A stretch of 64,000 bases of DNA from Acidimicrobiales bacterium (GTDB lineage Bacteria; Actinomycetota; Acidimicrobiia; Acidimicrobiales; Iamiaceae), in NCBI GenBank assembly GCA_030447445.1, contig JAUJOW010000002.1, forward strand, positions 160,981 through 224,980, given 5' to 3'. The notes under the pieces were generated by a model. That model saw nothing but the letters and a program-made list of their open reading frames with translations. It was not told where the DNA came from and searched no databases. This document shows, in pieces, positions 63,523 through 64,000 of the stretch. The position numbers and the translations under genes are program-made. How positions within the stretch are numbered: the first letter of the stretch is position 1; each line of letters begins with the position of its first letter.

Positions 63523-64000
63523 TCCCCGCTCGGAGCCGCCCCTGGCTGCCCACCGCGCTGCTGGCCGGCGTCTGCTACGTCCCCCTCCTGCTGACGCACC
63601 GGGGGATGGTGGGCGCCGACACCAAGAGCTACCTCACCCTCGACCCCGGGCGCCTCCTGTCTCGGGCATGGGTCATGTGGGACCCCAACGTGGGCATGGG
63701 GACGGTCACCCACCAGAACATCGGCTACCTCTGGCCGATGGGTCCGTGGTTCTGGGCCTTCGACGCCGTCGGCCTGCCCGACTGGGTGGCTCAGCGCCTC
63801 TGGCTCGGCTCGATCCTGTTCCTGGCCGGGCTCGGGGTGCGCTACCTGCTGCGCACCCTCGGCCAAGACGGTCCCCACGTGACGGCCTCCATGTTCGTCT
63901 ACGCCCTCACCCCCTACGTCCTGACCCTCGGTGCCCGCCTGTCGGCCATCCTGTTGCCCTTCGTCGGCCTGCCCTGGATGATCGGCCTGACCGTGCGGTC
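63519..64000 (+). CDS. AftD-like arabinofuranosyltransferase family protein, 5' part
   Basis: About 160 residues are visible before the window ends. A TTG at 63519 overlaps the GT4 stop. TALLAGVCYVPLLLTHRGMV is the first helix, then GADTKSYLTLDPGRLLSRA, WVMWDPNVGMGTVTHQNIGY and LWPMGPWFWAFDAVGLPDWV, VAQRLWLGSILFLAGLGVRY and YALTPYVLTLGARLSAILLP. This closely recalls the N-terminus of mycobacterial AftD (DUF3367), a very large enzyme that adds alpha-1,3 arabinofuranose branches, including its ADTK and YLFPMGPFF-like loops. Arabinose as substrate is inferred. The rest of the gene lies outside. Confidence 0.75.
   Translation, partial: MIPARSRPWLPTALLAGVCYVPLLLTHRGMVGADTKSYLTLDPGRLLSRAWVMWDPNVGMGTVTHQNIGYLWPMGPWFWAFDAVGLPDWVAQRLWLGSILFLAGLGVRYLLRTLGQDGPHVTASMFVYALTPYVLTLGARLSAILLPFVGLPWMIGLTVR

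Noticed and set aside
1..64000. tRNA, rRNA, CRISPR arrays, toxin-antitoxin pairs, phage or secondary-metabolite core genes
   Set aside because: None was found on reading; short direct repeats seen are paralogous coding sequence.

Overview
The window is about 70 % GC with strong C/G third-position bias. It uses GTG, TTG and ATG starts, overlapping GTGA/ATGA stop-start junctions, and many TAnnnT boxes placed 5-8 nt before a start codon (leaderless promoters). It also carries relatives of the mycobacterial arabinosyltransferases AftB and AftD. Together this suggests a high-GC actinobacterium, plausibly of the Acidimicrobiia type; the lineage is inferred from style and not proven. No rRNA, tRNA, CRISPR array or phage genes were seen. 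Nearly the whole window is one large cell-envelope glycan region, dominated by multi-spanning GT-C sugar transferases, GT2 enzymes, sugar-nucleotide enzymes and methyltransferases, with much internal duplication and decay.

Layout. 1-7 kb: two related GT-C proteins (the second riddled with frameshifts), a cyclopropane-fatty-acid-synthase-like methyltransferase, and a membrane protein with a spermidine-synthase-like core. 7.2-8.2 kb: an OafA-type acyltransferase with a large internal deletion. 8.3-17.5 kb: an intact, tightly packed plus-strand operon (GT-C, small protein, GMC oxidoreductase, two SDR enzymes, two GT-C). 17.6-28.4 kb: two more spermidine-synthase-like membrane proteins, a mosaic of their duplicated ends, an AftB-like enzyme, another GT-C, and a GT2-methyltransferase fusion. 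28.4-35.3 kb: GT-C and GT2 genes mixed with gene remnants and an IS3-like scrap. 35.3-42.2 kb: GT-C and GT2-methyltransferase genes, one pair decayed. 42.3-46.9 kb: a five-gene CDP-sugar operon whose gene order fits CDP-ascarylose-type 3,6-dideoxyhexose synthesis without the E3 reductase. 46.9-47.7 kb: a broken IS630 transposase. 47.7-49.7 kb: an apparently exact second copy of a 2,050-bp segment at 35.3-37.4 kb. 49.8-64 kb: GT2-methyltransferase, methyltransferase, GT2, four GT39-like GT-C, a lower-GC GT87-like gene, a DPM1-like GT2, another methyltransferase, a GT4, and the 5' end of an AftD-like gene.

How the parts may work together (inference): GT2 enzymes of the DPM1/DPG-synthase kind charge a polyprenyl phosphate with sugars. 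GT-C membrane enzymes then transfer those sugars outside the membrane to a growing glycan. The CDP-dideoxyhexose operon, methyltransferases and the (now broken) acyltransferase add rare or modified sugars. Many paralogous pairs, remnants and one apparently exact 2-kb duplication show that this locus changes by duplication, inversion, deletion and IS insertion, as expected of a surface-antigen region. Several reading frames carry frameshifts. Some lie among real deletions and are decay; others could be sequence errors, and reads would be needed to tell.
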